NCBI GenBank assembly: GCA_940337035.1
Contig: CALNHX010005276.1
Location: 46,097 to 110,096 of the forward strand
Origin: Agriotes lineatus
Taxonomy: Eukaryota > Arthropoda > Insecta > Coleoptera > Elateridae
Reading direction: 5' to 3'
DNA length: 64,000 bases
The stretch's first letter is position 1. Each line of letters starts with the position of its first letter. Made by a program: the position numbers and the translations under genes. This document shows positions 19,603-31,101 of this stretch, one piece after another. The notes beneath the pieces were generated by a model. That model was not told the DNA's origin. It did not search any database and saw nothing but the letters and a program-made list of their open reading frames with translations.

Positions 19603-20129
19603 CACAGACTGATGCTTTGTCGTAGGGGCATGTTTATGTTGTAACAATTTGGCACCCTTGTCGTAAAGTAGTTCTTATGCTGTAACACATTGTAAACAAA
19701 AATAACCAATGAGTGTCAAATGCCAGTATTGTAAAGAAAGAAAGAAAGCTTCAAAAAATTATAAATGAATTAACACTGTAGATTTTCAGAAACATGAGCA
19801 GTTAAGTACACAAATAAAATGTAGTTACTTATCTTGTAGCCTCTTCTATCTTTAGTGGTAAGGTAAAAAAATGTTAATAACACTAGTAGCACACTAATAG
19901 CACTAGCTATTTACCACATTGTAGTAGGTATCATGCATTTATAGGCAATTTGAAAGTAATGTGTAACTTAGTTCTTTTTATAGTTGTGGTGTATGGGAAA
20001 TGCCCACCCCCACTCTAGGGTGCTTAAGTAAGCGGCGAGTGCACCACTTCCGTGGTAACTGCCACAACATAAACAACCTAAAGATACAGCGTGTTTTAAT
20101 AGCAGTTTAAGCAACATTGAGAATACAAC
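19603..20129. other. no recognisable gene
   Basis: AT-rich spacer with an AAAGAAAGAAAG run near 19734-19747. No transposase N-terminus can be read in front of the Tc1 relic that follows. Confidence 0.4.
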
Positions 20130-20853
20130 AGTGGCGACGAGGTAAAACAGTGCCGCATACGGGAATCGGAGTTGCGTTCTTGGTTTGCTGCTCCCAAGCT
20201 AATTCTTAGACAAGAACATAAAGAATTATGTCTAGGTTTTGCCTTACAATTTGTGGTTTTTGAATTAGATTTCTGGAGTCGTGTAATTTTTACAGACGAA
20301 AAAGTTTTTCAATCCACAAATAGCGGACGAATTCACGTGTATTTCGTCCTACAAATACTAGCTTTGACGAGAAATATATTCGTAATAATGACAGAAGCAG
20401 AAGATTTTCCGTGAATATGTGGACATGGATATCAGTACAAGGTCCAGGTGTTTTGTGGCACATTGATGAAAGGTTTAATAGCAATTCTTACATACAGATA
20501 CTTGAAAATGTTATGTTGCCCTCTGTAACACGTTTGTTTCCAAATCACGACTTCATATTGCAGCAAGATAATTGTCCAGTACACAAAGCTAATAATGTCA
20601 ACAACTGGTTGGTAGAAAATAATATAAATGTCCTAGATTGGTCAAGTCGAAGTCCAGACTTAAATTCTATTGAAAATCTTTGGGGGCTATTAGTGAAAGC
20701 GATTGAAACGAAATCTTAAGACCCAGAAATGCCCAGGAATTATTAGACGTTTTAAATGATGCATGGGAAAATATTTCTGAAGACTATTTATATCGTTCAT
20801 TGCCTAATAGATTTAATGAAGTTATACCCAAAAATGGCGCCATTACTAAATAT
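20130..20853 (+). pseudogene. Tc1-type (DD34E) transposase relic
   Basis: The catalytic domain is read in three frames: LDFWSRVIFTDEKVFQST (first catalytic Asp), FSVNMWTWISVQGPGVLWHID, FILQQDNCPVHKA (second Asp) and DWSSRSPDLNSIENLWG (Glu). I count 34 residues between the second Asp and the Glu, which makes it DD34E, the Tc1 signature. Frameshifts lie near 20338 and 20718; after the second, RPRNAQELLDVLNDAWENI continues the usual C-terminus. The paired-like DNA-binding N-terminus is missing. A SINE has inserted after NGAITKY at 20854. Confidence 0.85.
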
Positions 20854-21227
20854 GTATGTATGTATAATCGTTAACCTTTTGTTACCTTAGCGTTATAGAG
20901 GCTGGCGCTTTGTACGCTAGCATCTGGGAGTGTAGTGCTCAACCTGCCCCGAGTTACGAGATACAAAGTTGAAGCGCGCCTTTCGTGCTTGCGTAGCACA
21001 CATTGTGAGAGGTGTGTGTCTTGGTGATGTGTTGACCTTGTTACTCTATCTCTTAGGTCTGTGGTTCTGAGTAGAGCACAGTTAATTTGGTGCCCAACTG
21101 TGAATGGTCTCACCGAGCCCGGTTCAAATCGCCAAGGCTGCGGAAAATTCCGGCCCTCGTGGGATTCGAACCGAGGCCTTGCTTAATGCAAGGCAAGGGC
21201 CTACCCATCTGCGCTACTCGGTTTCTC
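20854..21227 (-). mobile_element. tRNA-derived SINE with 9-bp target duplication
   Basis: On the minus strand it starts with a tRNA-like head: A box TAGCGCAGATGGG (plus 21204-21216) and B box GGTTCGAATCC (plus 21162-21172), the internal RNA polymerase III promoter. The anticodon arm is distorted (a 10-base loop), so it is not a functional tRNA. A ~260-bp body follows and ends in short ATAC-type repeats at 20854-20864. The direct repeat ACTAAATAT flanks it at 20845-20853 and 21228-21236. It lies in the tail of the Tc1 relic and is therefore younger. Confidence 0.85.
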
Positions 21228-21463
21228 ACTAAATATTAAAATACTTTTTTGTATTTTTATTAACGTTCTAATATAATATAGATCTTGGTTTTATTGCGCT
21301 AGTATTCATTTAACTTTAGATTTACTAACATATCATACACTAAAAAAGCATTATATCAGATACTCTTAAGTTTTTTAAGTTTTGTCATAAGTTTTGTCAT
21401 TTCTGTAGCAGTGTTAGGTAGCACTACAAATACATATTTCCAGCCATAAATCGTCTCATAGTT

Positions 21464-21630
21464 GTACACAAAGAATCATTGAAAATGAACAGGGCTACTT
21501 TTATGAAACCGTGTGCATTAGATGAAGTACTTTTTGGATAACATTATTATAGTAGCCTTCTAAAACCATTGTTTCAAATGTATAAGATGTGTTGCATAAC
21601 CCTGTTCATTTTCAATGATCGTGTGTGTAC
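21464..21630. mobile_element. short MITE with 31-bp inverted ends
   Basis: GTACACAAAGAATCATTGAA at the left and the complement of GTACACACACGATCATTGAA at the right run inward through AATGAACAGGG, matching over 31 bases with a few differences. The element is 167 bp with no coding capacity. The superfamily is not clear from the ends. Confidence 0.65.
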
Positions 21631-23480
21631 ATTGAGATAAAAACCGCAATCAAGCTAGGCTAAACAGTTTGTCTTACTTTTGATTTGCGTGAACTGTACA
21701 TAAATAAGGTTAAGTTTAAAAGTCCACTTTTGTACGAGTTTCATACATAATTTTTTGTTCTAATGGTTTGAAAGCGTTCTTTCCTATTAAAAATGACAGT
21801 TTAATCGAGGAGGTTGGGAAAAGTCGAATACGTCATGATCATACCAAAAAATGGCAATGTGATTTTGACCAATGGAAACATAGAATTAGTTTTTGTTGCT
21901 ATAGTTATTACTGCCTCAAAGTAAAAGTTACTAGTACGAAACAGTGTGTGTTTTGGCTGCTAAACACTACCGAAATTGACAACTTTTCGATGCAGTAGAA
22001 CAAACAAGTACTTTTATCTACAACTGTCAAATAATAAATGCATTATATATCAAACTCTTAATACATTGATTCGAGTATGCAGTGTATGCCCCGCCAACGT
22101 GAGTAATCAAAATGAAATCAGTTTATTAGTGCTATATACTGCAATGCAATGTTGTAATTAGTTTACTTATTTTGGGTACAAAATTAATATAAGTTAAATT
22201 TTGAGGCAAATCCACACACAATCCTCAGTTTTTATTTTCATACTGTGCTTAAACTTTGCCTGTCAGTAAATTAAGGGTAGTTAAAATGAAATGTAATCAT
22301 TTAATTGCACAAATAAAATGGTTGAATGCCCCTCTTTTTATTTTATTTCACTGCAATATCAATTAAGCTAGCTCTCGGCGAACACAAAACTGCTTATCTC
22401 AGGTTGAGCTCTGAAATTCACTATATTCTCCAATTTTAGGTTATTTGTCTCAACGTAGCTCATTTGCTCGTTCTTAGTAGATAATCAATAACCTCGTAAA
22501 TTGACAGATGAACACAAAATGGTTTGTGCGTACAGCGTGTATTTGAAAGTTTAAAATCGTGAAATAATGTGAGAAAGCGTCAGATAAATAATTCAAATAT
22601 TTCCGCTTGGCAACAATTAAAACATCGCCTTCTTTATTAGGATGACGTAGACCCTCGCCTTCGTTATTCTCAGGATGGCGTAGAACTCACGCCAACTTTC
22701 GTTTGTTTATGCTTGGAACTCCGCCAATTTCGCAAAACCGGATGGCGCAGTTCGATTTTTGAAAATTACGGCGTAGCAGGACCCTTGGAAAAAACGCTAT
22801 GCCTCTTCAGTAAGGTTCAATCTCGAATTTACATAGCCTTCCGAACGGCAACTCTTAAAATTACAGATGGATCCTACCTCGCGAAGTTCGCTTCGATGCT
22901 GCTCGCAGATGACGCTCCCGATTTTCTGCCTCTGGCTCTGCTGGAGTCGCTACCCTGGGTACAGATGTTGAAAGCGACGTTCTTGCAGACCCCGCTGACG
23001 TCCTTGATTGCTGACCTTTGAGTTCCGCTGCTAATTTTGGTCGGTTCCCGATGTTGACTGGAGGGTGATATTGGAAAATTTAACTTTTATGTCGTGGAAA
23101 CTGCTGCAAACGTTCCCACAGGTACACTGACACTTGGACAATAAATTGGACCACTTTTTATAATTGGAAAACACGTTTATTATCATATAACATTAGCTAA
23201 ATATGGAGCACAAATTCGACAAGCTACGTTAATTTCTATTTTCAATTGTTCTCTTTGTTAATAACAAAGAAACATCAGGTTGCTAAGATACGGTGTTTTT
23301 CTTCTATTAATTGGAAATTAGTTTTGATAATATTAACCACAAATAGAATAAAGTTTGATTACATAAATTAAAAATCTAACATTTTATTAAACCTAAATAT
23401 TGTCTTTTGCTTATAACTAGTATTGTTCTTTAGTGTTGCACTCACAAACGTTTTTAATTTCACTGCTCTGCTTTTGCACT
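21631..23480. other. no confident gene
   Basis: The stretch 22600-23030 is locally richer in G+C and has a 102-codon plus frame (22713-23021) without recognisable motifs; it could be part of an LTR or a gene flank. The rest is AT-rich without repeats that I can place. The right end (23433-23480) is the target flank of the RTE element and supplies an out-of-element ATG. Confidence 0.4.
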
Positions 23481-26470
23481 CGACTTCGCAAGAAGTCGAG
23501 ACAAGGTAACGGTTGGAACAAGCGGCGACCAGAGGGTACTAAGACCCCCCTGATAAGATCAGGCTGCCATAAAAAACGGACACTACATGAAGGAAATTTG
23601 CAAGGAAAAACATCTAAGACTAAGCCAGGAACCAAGCTTTATATTGCCACATACAACATTCGAACAATGATGTCGAGCGATCACCTAGAGGAATTGGAGG
23701 AAGAATTATCTCACATAAAATGGAGTATACTAGGCTTAAGTGAGACCAGACTACCCGAAGAAAAATGCACCACATTAAAAACAGGACATCTTCTTTATCA
23801 GAATAACAAAGAAAAAGATACACATGTAGGTGGAGTAGCCATTATGATACATAGAAATATAAAACATCTAGTCACCAAAATGAAAGCGATATCACCCAGA
23901 GTAATATATATAGTCATGAAGATATCAAAACGGTATAGCGTACAGATTGTTCAGGTATATGCACCAACAAGCTCCTCGCCTGATGAAGAAGCTGAACAAT
24001 TCTATGAGGATATATCACGAGCGCTAACACTAGAAAAAACACATTATAAATTTATCATAGGCGACTTTAACGATAAGGTGGGAATATCAAAAAATAACAA
24101 AAGCCCATATATAGGAAACTTTGGACTCGGCTCTGTAAACGACCGTGGAGAAAGATTACTAAATTATATCTACAGTGAGAAACTCTTCTGTATGAATACA
24201 TTTTTCCAAAAACAAACAAAAAGACGTTGGACTTGGAGAAGCCCAGATTCAAAAGTTAAAAATGAAATAGATTACATAATAACAAACAAAAAGTACACTG
24301 TGAAAGATGTATCAGTCTTAAACCACTTCAGTACTGGCAGTGACCATAGACTGCTGAGAGCCAGAGTAGAAATAAACATCAAGATGGAACGAAGCAAACT
24401 TACAAAACAGCAGCATTTTCCTACCAAAGACATAGTGCAACAGAATATACAAACATATCAATATGAACTCAGCAAAAGATTATCTAATAAAGAAGCTATG
24501 AATAAATTAAGTATCAACGAACTAGAAAGTAAAATAAGGACTGACATAAGCACAGCAAACAAGAAGATATGTACCGTTGTTAGAAACACAAATGTAAAAA
24601 TAGAGAAAGAAACAAAGGAACTCATGGCAAAACGAAGAAAATTAAGTAAAGGAACACTAAAATATAAAGAACTCAACAAAACTATACGAAAACGAATTAG
24701 AAAAGATTTAAGAAATCATAACACAAAAGTGATAAAAACAATAATAGAAAACAACAAAAATATGAAAATTCTTAAAACATATAACAACACTGGTAGGCCA
24801 CAGATACATCAGTTAAAAAACCCAAGTGGAAATATCAAAAATGATAGGGAAGAAATAACAAAAATTGTAGAAGACTTCTATAGTGCACTATATAATCAAG
24901 AAAACCCAGAACCTGCTAACTTAAACTCTAAAACTATCATGAACGTTGGTTCTGAAGAAATACCTGAGATCACACTGGAAGAAGTGAAATTAGCATTGTC
25001 TCACATGAAAGAAGGTACAGCTCCTGGAGAAGACGGTATAACAACGGATATGATAAAAGTAGGAGGAAAAGTTATCTTAGAATCTCTAAAAATACTCTTC
25101 AACAAATGCCTCTTAGAGGGAAAAATACCAGCAGCATGGCATAACTCAAAAGTAGTTTTATTATATAAAAAAGGTGATAAACTAAAGATTGACAACTATC
25201 GACCTATAAGTCTCTTAGCACACCCCTATAAACTCTTAACGAAAATAATAACAAACAGACTAACTAATAAACTAGATGACTACCAGCCCCCCGAACAAGC
25301 TGGCTTTCGAAAATGTTATAGTACAACAGAACACATTCAATCAGTCCGCTCACTGATAGAAAAATGCAATGAATATAACGAACCACTACATCTTGCTTTC
25401 GTCGATTTTAATAAAGCATTTGATTCGGTGGAACTATGGGCCATTTTTAGAGCCATGAACAATGCCAGAATAGATTCAAGATACAGAAACCTACTTGAAA
25501 ATATTTATAAACATGCAACATTAGTAGTTAACATTGCGGATGACTTACAAACAAGCAAAATACCACTGAAAAGAGGGGTTAGACAGGGCGATACCATCTC
25601 GCCGAAACTTTTTACGCTTGCATTAGAAGATGTTTTCAAAACAATTGACTGGAGTGAGAAGGGAGTTAAAATTGACGGCCGATACTTAAATCATCTTCGT
25701 TTTGCAGATGATATTGTGATTGTTAGTCAAAATATAAATGAGCTACAAAACATGCTAGTAGAACTCGAAAATAGATCAGCAGACATTGGCCTACGCATGA
25801 ACTTAAGTAAAACAAAAATTATGACCACAGAAAATATAATTGTACGTGTAGGAAATGAAATTATAGAACGTGTCGAAGAATATGTTTACTTAGGGCACAG
25901 TATCAAGTTGGGCAAAGAGAACCAAACAGCTGAAGTTAAGAGACGTATTCGACTAACATGGGCAGCTACAGGAAAACTGACAAATGTTCTAAAGAACAAG
26001 GACATTCCAGTTAATTTGAAGAGGAAGGTGTTTGACAGCTGCATACTCCCTGTAATGACGTATGGCATGGAAACTACAACGTTAACGATAAAGTCGGCGA
26101 ACAGACTTAGAACAACCCAACGAGCAATAGAGAGAATTATGTTAGGTCTGAGTCTCAGGGATCACGTTACAAATGAAGAGATAAGAAAAAGAACTAAAGT
26201 AAAAGATGTTATAACCAGTATAGCAAAATCTAAATGGAGTTGGGCTGGGCACGTCGCTCGACAAGACCAACGTCGATGGACAAAACACATAGTGATGTGG
26301 ATTGTGGAGGCCTCGAATACATAAACGAAGTGTTGGTAGGCCACAAAGACGCTGGCTTGATGACATCAAGAGCAGAGTAGGAATAAATTGGCATCAACTG
26401 GCTCAAGATAAAATATCCTGGAAAGAACAAGGGGAGGCTTATGTCCAAGAGTGGACTAGTAAAGGCTGCT
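23481..26470 (+). pseudogene. RTE endonuclease-reverse transcriptase, one frameshift near C-terminus
   Basis: Open from the first base of the element to a stop at 26322-26324. Endonuclease motifs: YIATYNIRTM (near 23640-23669), ILGLSETRLP, VQVYAPTSS, IIGDFNDKVG (near 24060), NEIDYIITNK and GSDHRLLRA (near 24340). RT motifs: VVLLYKKGDK-NYRPISLLA (near 25155-25220), AGFRKCYSTTEHI, LAFVDFNKAFDSV (near 25395), RGVRQGDTISPKLF (near 25577) and LRFADDIVIV (catalytic Asp pair near 25706), then the C-terminal WSWAGHVAR. A frameshift near 26300 replaces the tail; the other frame continues SVGRPQRRWLDDIKS to QEWTSKGC and a stop at about 26470. The first in-frame ATG inside the element (23667) lies after the catalytic Asn of the endonuclease, so initiation is not conventional. 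It would act by target-primed reverse transcription. Confidence 0.9.
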
Positions 26471-26487
26471 AAAGAGAGAGAGAGAGA
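23481..26487 (+). mobile_element. full-length RTE-type LINE with perfect 11-bp target duplication
   Basis: GCTTTTGCACT occurs at 23470-23480 and again at 26488-26498, flanking a 3007-bp element that starts CGACTTCGCAAGAAGTCGAG and ends in (AG)n. Length, single endonuclease-RT frame and short simple-repeat tail fit the RTE clade (BovB-like). The first 20 bases with the flanking CT form a hairpin (CTCGACTT / AAGTCGAG). The perfect duplication and one nearly intact frame make this one of the youngest insertions in the window. Confidence 0.9.
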
Positions 26488-26498
26488 GCTTTTGCACT

Positions 26499-27054
26499 AT
26501 GTTTTTAATTATTAACGCACTGATATTTGAGTCCACCATTTTTCACGTCGCTTGCTTCTCTTCTGTTGTCTACATTCAGGGTTGCTCTTTGCAAATTTTC
26601 TATATTATCCTTATGTTCATCTATCCCTCAGATCGCTCACAATTTTCACTGTCCTTTGCTTTTATTGATAACTGCGCTCATTTACATACCCATAATAACC
26701 TTTTTGTGTCAATTACTTTCGTTAGGTCTGGCCTTACATGTGCACAAACCTATTATGTTAATTATATTACTTTATTCAAAAGCCAAATTCAAACCCTCTG
26801 AAATATGCTTTGCCTTTGGGTGCTTTTAACCGACTAATTACTGCTTCTTGCATCTCATTACCAATGCATTTAATACTTTTATTATTGTTTAAAATTGCAA
26901 TTATATAAAATATCCTAACTCTGTGCTTTATTGACTTGGTTAAATATTTTACACTGCCAACAGAGCCAATTGTGGGCTTAATACCATTTCAATACATACA
27001 AACAGCATTTACACAAGTCAAGAATAATATACAATTCATAAAAGTAAAAAACAA
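26499..27054. other. no recognisable feature
   Basis: AT-rich sequence between the RTE element and the next LINE tail. Two overlapping ~100-codon frames are open by chance composition, with no motif. Confidence 0.4.
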
Positions 27055-27300
27055 TTAGTACAATTACATTACATTACATTAAGAGTCAACTATTTTCTTA
27101 TCCTATCTGATCACATGTCAATAATAAATCAGTACAGAAATAGTATGCTTTTTGTATTAAAAAATTTGTGTTTGTTTTAATTTTTTGGGTAGCAATTCTC
27201 TAATGTTTTTGGGTAACTTGTTGTAATATTTAAGTGCTAAAAATTTGTACCATTTTGACATTTGTTAATTCTGTATATAGGCGTTTATTGATCAGTTTTA
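27055..27300 (-). mobile_element. minus-strand LINE 3' end with (AATGT)n tail
   Basis: On the minus strand the sequence reads LALKYYNKLPKNIRELLPKKLKQTQIF near 27240-27165, the usual C-terminal YNKLP-NIR pattern of CR1-group LINEs. A short 3' UTR and three to four AATGT units (ACATT on the plus strand, about 27065-27079) follow. Everything 5' of this is missing, so it is a heavily truncated insertion. Confidence 0.6.
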
Positions 27301-27426
27301 TTCCTGGTGTTATGTAACACCAGTATACCAGCAACAGCAGAGTAGATGTGGTCGTGCTGTGGTCTCTAAACTATAAAGTTTATTTAGTTTATTAAAGTTA
27401 CTACTTTGTGGTTAGCATATTTAAAA

Positions 27427-27893
27427 ATGGTATTTACGCAAAATCAACAAGCTGATATAAAGAACTGAGCAAAAAGTGCAATCGAAGAGTATTTCAAGGA
27501 TGGAGCCGTTCTGGAAATGCTAGCGAAAAATTTAGCAGGTGTTCTTATGAAAAACTTGGAGGAAAAATTTGACAAATTAATTGACACAAACAAAAAACTA
27601 GAAGCTCGTGTTGAGGAACTTAAGAAAGAAAGAAAACCTATATAATTCAAAGAAACTGGATTTGCTAGAACAGCACACCAGGCGAAATCGTTTAAGGCTA
27701 TTTGGAGTAACCGAAAATAGAGATGAAAAGTTGGAAACCTTGGTGTTAGAACTGCTTAATAATCATATAGGTGTTCCTATATCAGATGAACACATTGTTC
27801 ATTGTCACCATGTAGAAGCTTACAAAAAGGGGAAAACTAGAGGAATTATAATAAAATTCACTAATTATCGCTATCGAGACATGGTAATCTAAA
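27427..27893 (+). pseudogene. LINE A ORF1: coiled coil plus L1-ORF1-like RNA-binding domain
   Basis: Starting at an ATG (VFTQNQQADI), with a stop after about 13 codons and a frameshift near 27635. The first half is a heptad-rich coiled coil (LEEKFDKLIDTNKKLEARVEEL). The second half reads LEQHTRRNRLRLFGVTEN, then DEHIVHCHHVEAY and TRGIIIKFTNYRYRDMVI, matching the RRM-like domain of L1-type and related ORF1 proteins, including the conserved RRN-LR-FG block. The protein would trimerise through the coiled coil and coat element RNA. It is disabled here. ORF2 of the same element appears to follow in pieces up to 35021. Confidence 0.75.
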
Positions 27894-28224
27894 ATTAGTA
27901 TACTAACTACATAGTAAAAAATTTAAGTTTAATGAATAACACTAGTTTTTATAAATTCCTATTATTTAAAAGATTAATTCCGCAAAAATTTAAAATGCTT
28001 TTTTAATGGAGTTATTTATATTTACGTATTAAAAAAAAGGAACAACTTGCGTGTGTACATTAATTGCTTTTAGCTTCTATTTCAATTTATACCCAAATTT
28101 AAGTTAAAATCTACTTAATTTTACTTAATTTAGTAAAACAACAAATACTTAAATCATATCTATTCCTTTTGCTTGGTGATTGTTTGTTTTTTAAATTGTC
28201 TTTTGCATGGATACGAAACATCTA

Positions 28225-28455
28225 GACAGCTGCGGATATTGGGAAAGAATATGTTGATGATATAGAAGAATTAAAGTTGTGTTCTGGCCTGCAAGCCGAA
28301 CAAATCAGGATTTGCCACTTTAACATAAGAAGTATCAATAAAATTCTTGAGGAGTTATTAATTATTCTGCAAGATACAAATATTGAATTTGATGCAATTG
28401 TTCTCTCATAAACATGGACATGGTGTCAAAATTTTTTGGCTCCTCTTAATTGTTT
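28225..28455 (+). pseudogene. LINE A ORF2, endonuclease N-terminus
   Basis: Translation gives IRICHFNIRSINKILEELLIILQDTNIEFDAIVLS-stop-TW. This is the start of an APE-type endonuclease: HFNIRS carries the catalytic Asn, and the stop replaces the Glu codon of the S-E-TW motif. The reading continues weakly through APLNCFASYQFISG and then breaks off where other sequence begins. Confidence 0.7.
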
Positions 28456-30029
28456 CGCCAGTTACCAATTTATTTCAGGCCTAACCTGTATATTTTTAGT
28501 TGAATTATAATCCTTTGCATTTCGAATTCTTACATTTTCCAAAGCAGCTTATTTTGTACCTGGATCAAGTTCTTTTCGTTCGCGCGATGCACTTTTGACC
28601 TGTGCTATCTCTTATCGCAGGCCGTTGTAATGTGAGCTTTCTTTTGGAAACGAAATTTTCGTCCGAGGCACTTGCTGTCTTAACCTGAGCCCGCCGTCAC
28701 CGGCACGGCCAAGGCTTGATTTTAATTAAGTCAAATTACGTGCGCTCAACCAATTTCTATGAGCTTTGTGTTTCTAAGGGCTGATTATGATCAGGTACGA
28801 TGGCGCTTTTTCTGTTTTGTTATTCCCATAGTAATTACATTTTTTTTCTTGGCTCTTTATTAACAGTTTTCATCCACGAGTTTATCTCGAAGGCCAAGTT
28901 ATTAGCCTAATCGCATTTTCGACACTTGCTGGCGTTCTGGTATTTGCTGCCATTTGAGGGTGCTTCCGCTGCAATCACTGGTGCATCCACGGCGATTTCG
29001 ACCAATGTGTGTAGCCGTTCACGTCCAGCATATGTTTCGAGGTTAGTTAGTGCTACTCCAGGATTAAATATCAACTTATCTTCAATACCAGGAATTCACA
29101 TCTGTGCATTTTAAAACCCGTCAATATTTGGAATTTAAATTCATACTTTTTGCAAGGATTAACATGTAATGTTCAATTTCATACATGCTCTTGTTTTTAC
29201 ATTTAAATTCTTAGGCCTATATTTAATTATGCTCAGTATTTAAAGCTACAATTTTGATGTGTATTGACCCTCTGTAAAAGGTACAGTCACGCTTTTTTAT
29301 TTCAATAGCCTAAACAGAAGGAATTATTAAATGAATGAGGTATGCATATCTCATGAATAATTTGAATTCACGGTTATTAGAATAACCCGAAAGGGGTTTT
29401 TTTGACCTTCAGTTAACGTACACAACTTTGTTATCACATTATTTGCATTTTAATTATCCTGATTATTTATTACTGACACTTCAAGACTTTTTATTACTTA
29501 TTAATTAAACGATAGTCACTTGCAGTTTATTTCCTCTTATTATTTGAAATCTTTTGATTTCTGGCGCCCATTTTCTTTCTTTTTTTGAAGACATTCCAGG
29601 GGTACACAGCTGATGAGTTGAACCTACGATCATTGAGCTAGTTTGGCCATCGCGGTAAGTAAAGAGTTTTCAGAGCTGCCGTGGTGTATAAACTGTAGGG
29701 GGGTTGATCTGCGATTTTTCCTTACTACCATTGCTTAATTTTATTAATTAATAGCAGGTCGGCTTCTTTATTGTTTCAATGGAATCTAGTATATTTTTTT
29801 CAAATTCGTAATCTTAAAATCTCTTATAATAACTCGCATTTTAACCAAATGAAAGAACCATAATATACATTCACGATAAGTTGGAACACGAAATGCAGAT
29901 AATAAAAATGAATGATTACAGTTTTATGAGATTCGATTGCACTTACGAAAATCTATCTTTTGGTATCACAGCTAATTATATGCCCTATACTTCAAATATT
30001 GGCAATTATTGACCGCTTCGCATGAAAAC
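28456..30029. other. insertion of unclear nature inside LINE A
   Basis: About 1.57 kb separates the two endonuclease parts of LINE A. A less AT-rich part around 28560-29060 and a ~62-codon frame at 28926-29114 show no recognisable motif. The right end grades into a LINE 3' fragment. No inverted termini or LTR ends were found. It may be the 5' part of the LINE that ends at 30361, or a separate element. Confidence 0.35.
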
Positions 30030-30361
30030 TAAAAAGGGTCAGCAGTGTTTTGTTTATATAGGGTTGAAAACGTACAACTTGTTACCTAACAAACTTAAGT
30101 GCATAAGTAAAGTGACAAATAAAGTAAAGAAGCAGATTGCTGATTTCATTTCATTTTACATTTAAAATTATTTCTATATAAGGTTAATTATAAATTCAGT
30201 TGTTTAGTTATTAAGGTTTATTTTATTTTACTTATGTGAATACCAGGGACAAGTATTTAGTACTTTTTGGTATCTCACTTCAAGAACGATTATTATATTT
30301 TATTTATTTATGTACAAACTGAGATTCTCACAAATAAAAATCTATTCTATTCTATTCTATT
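30030..30361 (+). mobile_element. LINE 3' end with (TCTAT)n tail inside LINE A
   Basis: Translation near 30035-30165 gives KGQQCFVYIGLKTYNLLPNKLKCISKV then FKK-like KVKKQIADF, the C-terminal pattern of Jockey/CR1-group ORF2. A ~170-bp 3' UTR ends in AATAAAAATC and about four TCTAT units at 30341-30361. LINE A reading resumes immediately afterwards, so this is the 3' end of an insertion into LINE A. Confidence 0.65.
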
Positions 30362-31101
30362 TAAATAGCTTAACAGAATTTCTATCAGCCACATGCAATA
30401 AAACAACTTGAATTCTTTCTAGGTGATGAAGATATTGACATCACTGATACAGCAAACTCTAATGAAAAAAAAATTATATCTAAATATACTGAATGAATAT
30501 GGTTTTATTGCATATTCAAATCTTCCTACTAAAGTAAATAAATATTCTAAATTGTGTTTGGATCATATATTTGCAAAATTCTCTGAAATAAATATTAAAA
30601 AACTTACCGTAATTGTAATGAAATCGGACTTCACGAATCACTTTCCTCTGTTTGTATTTGGAGATATTAATTTTCTAAACACTAATTCAAAACTGTTAGA
30701 AAAAAGCACAATCTTACATAAAATCATTGAATATGACAAACTTGTTAATAGAATTACTAATGAATCTTGGGACGATATATATAATTCTAATAATGTCAAT
30801 GAGGCGCTGGATAAATTTATGATTGTACTAAAAAAACATATAGCAGACTCGACTACTGCATCCGAAAAAAAGTTAGTTCAAAAGAAATTAATCAAAAAAA
30901 ATAATAACAAAAATGAAAACCTTAAAAACTATTATAAAAATTATAGAAACCGATTAAATAACATAATACGGCAAACAAAAGAAATTTATTATCAAAAACA
31001 GCTAAACCAATCATCTCATGATATGAAAAAACTTGGAAAGTTATTAACGATATTACGGGTAAAAGCGAGACTTCAGTAAATAAAATTAAATCTATAGTAG
31101 A
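30362..31101 (+). pseudogene. LINE A ORF2, endonuclease C-terminus and linker
   Basis: After IKQLEFFLGDEDIDITD (the G-D-N/E-region of the endonuclease) and a frame change near 30470, a 218-codon frame covers 30423-31079: FIAYSNLPTKVNKYSKLCLDHIF (the catalytic D-H/N-IF block), DFTNHFPLFVF (the SDH-equivalent changed to F-T-NH), and a lysine-rich linker to YYQKQLNQSSHDMKKLGKLL. A further frame change gives INDITGKSETSVNKIKSIVD up to the hAT insertion. The match to LINE endonucleases is clear, although the final His motif is degraded. Confidence 0.75.

Noticed and set aside
21150..21225. Functional tRNA gene on the minus strand
   Set aside because: A and B boxes are good but the anticodon arm has a 10-base loop, the acceptor stem does not close and the sequence continues as a SINE with a target duplication.
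22713..23021. 102-codon frame in a less AT-rich patch
   Set aside because: No motif or gene context; could be LTR or flank sequence.
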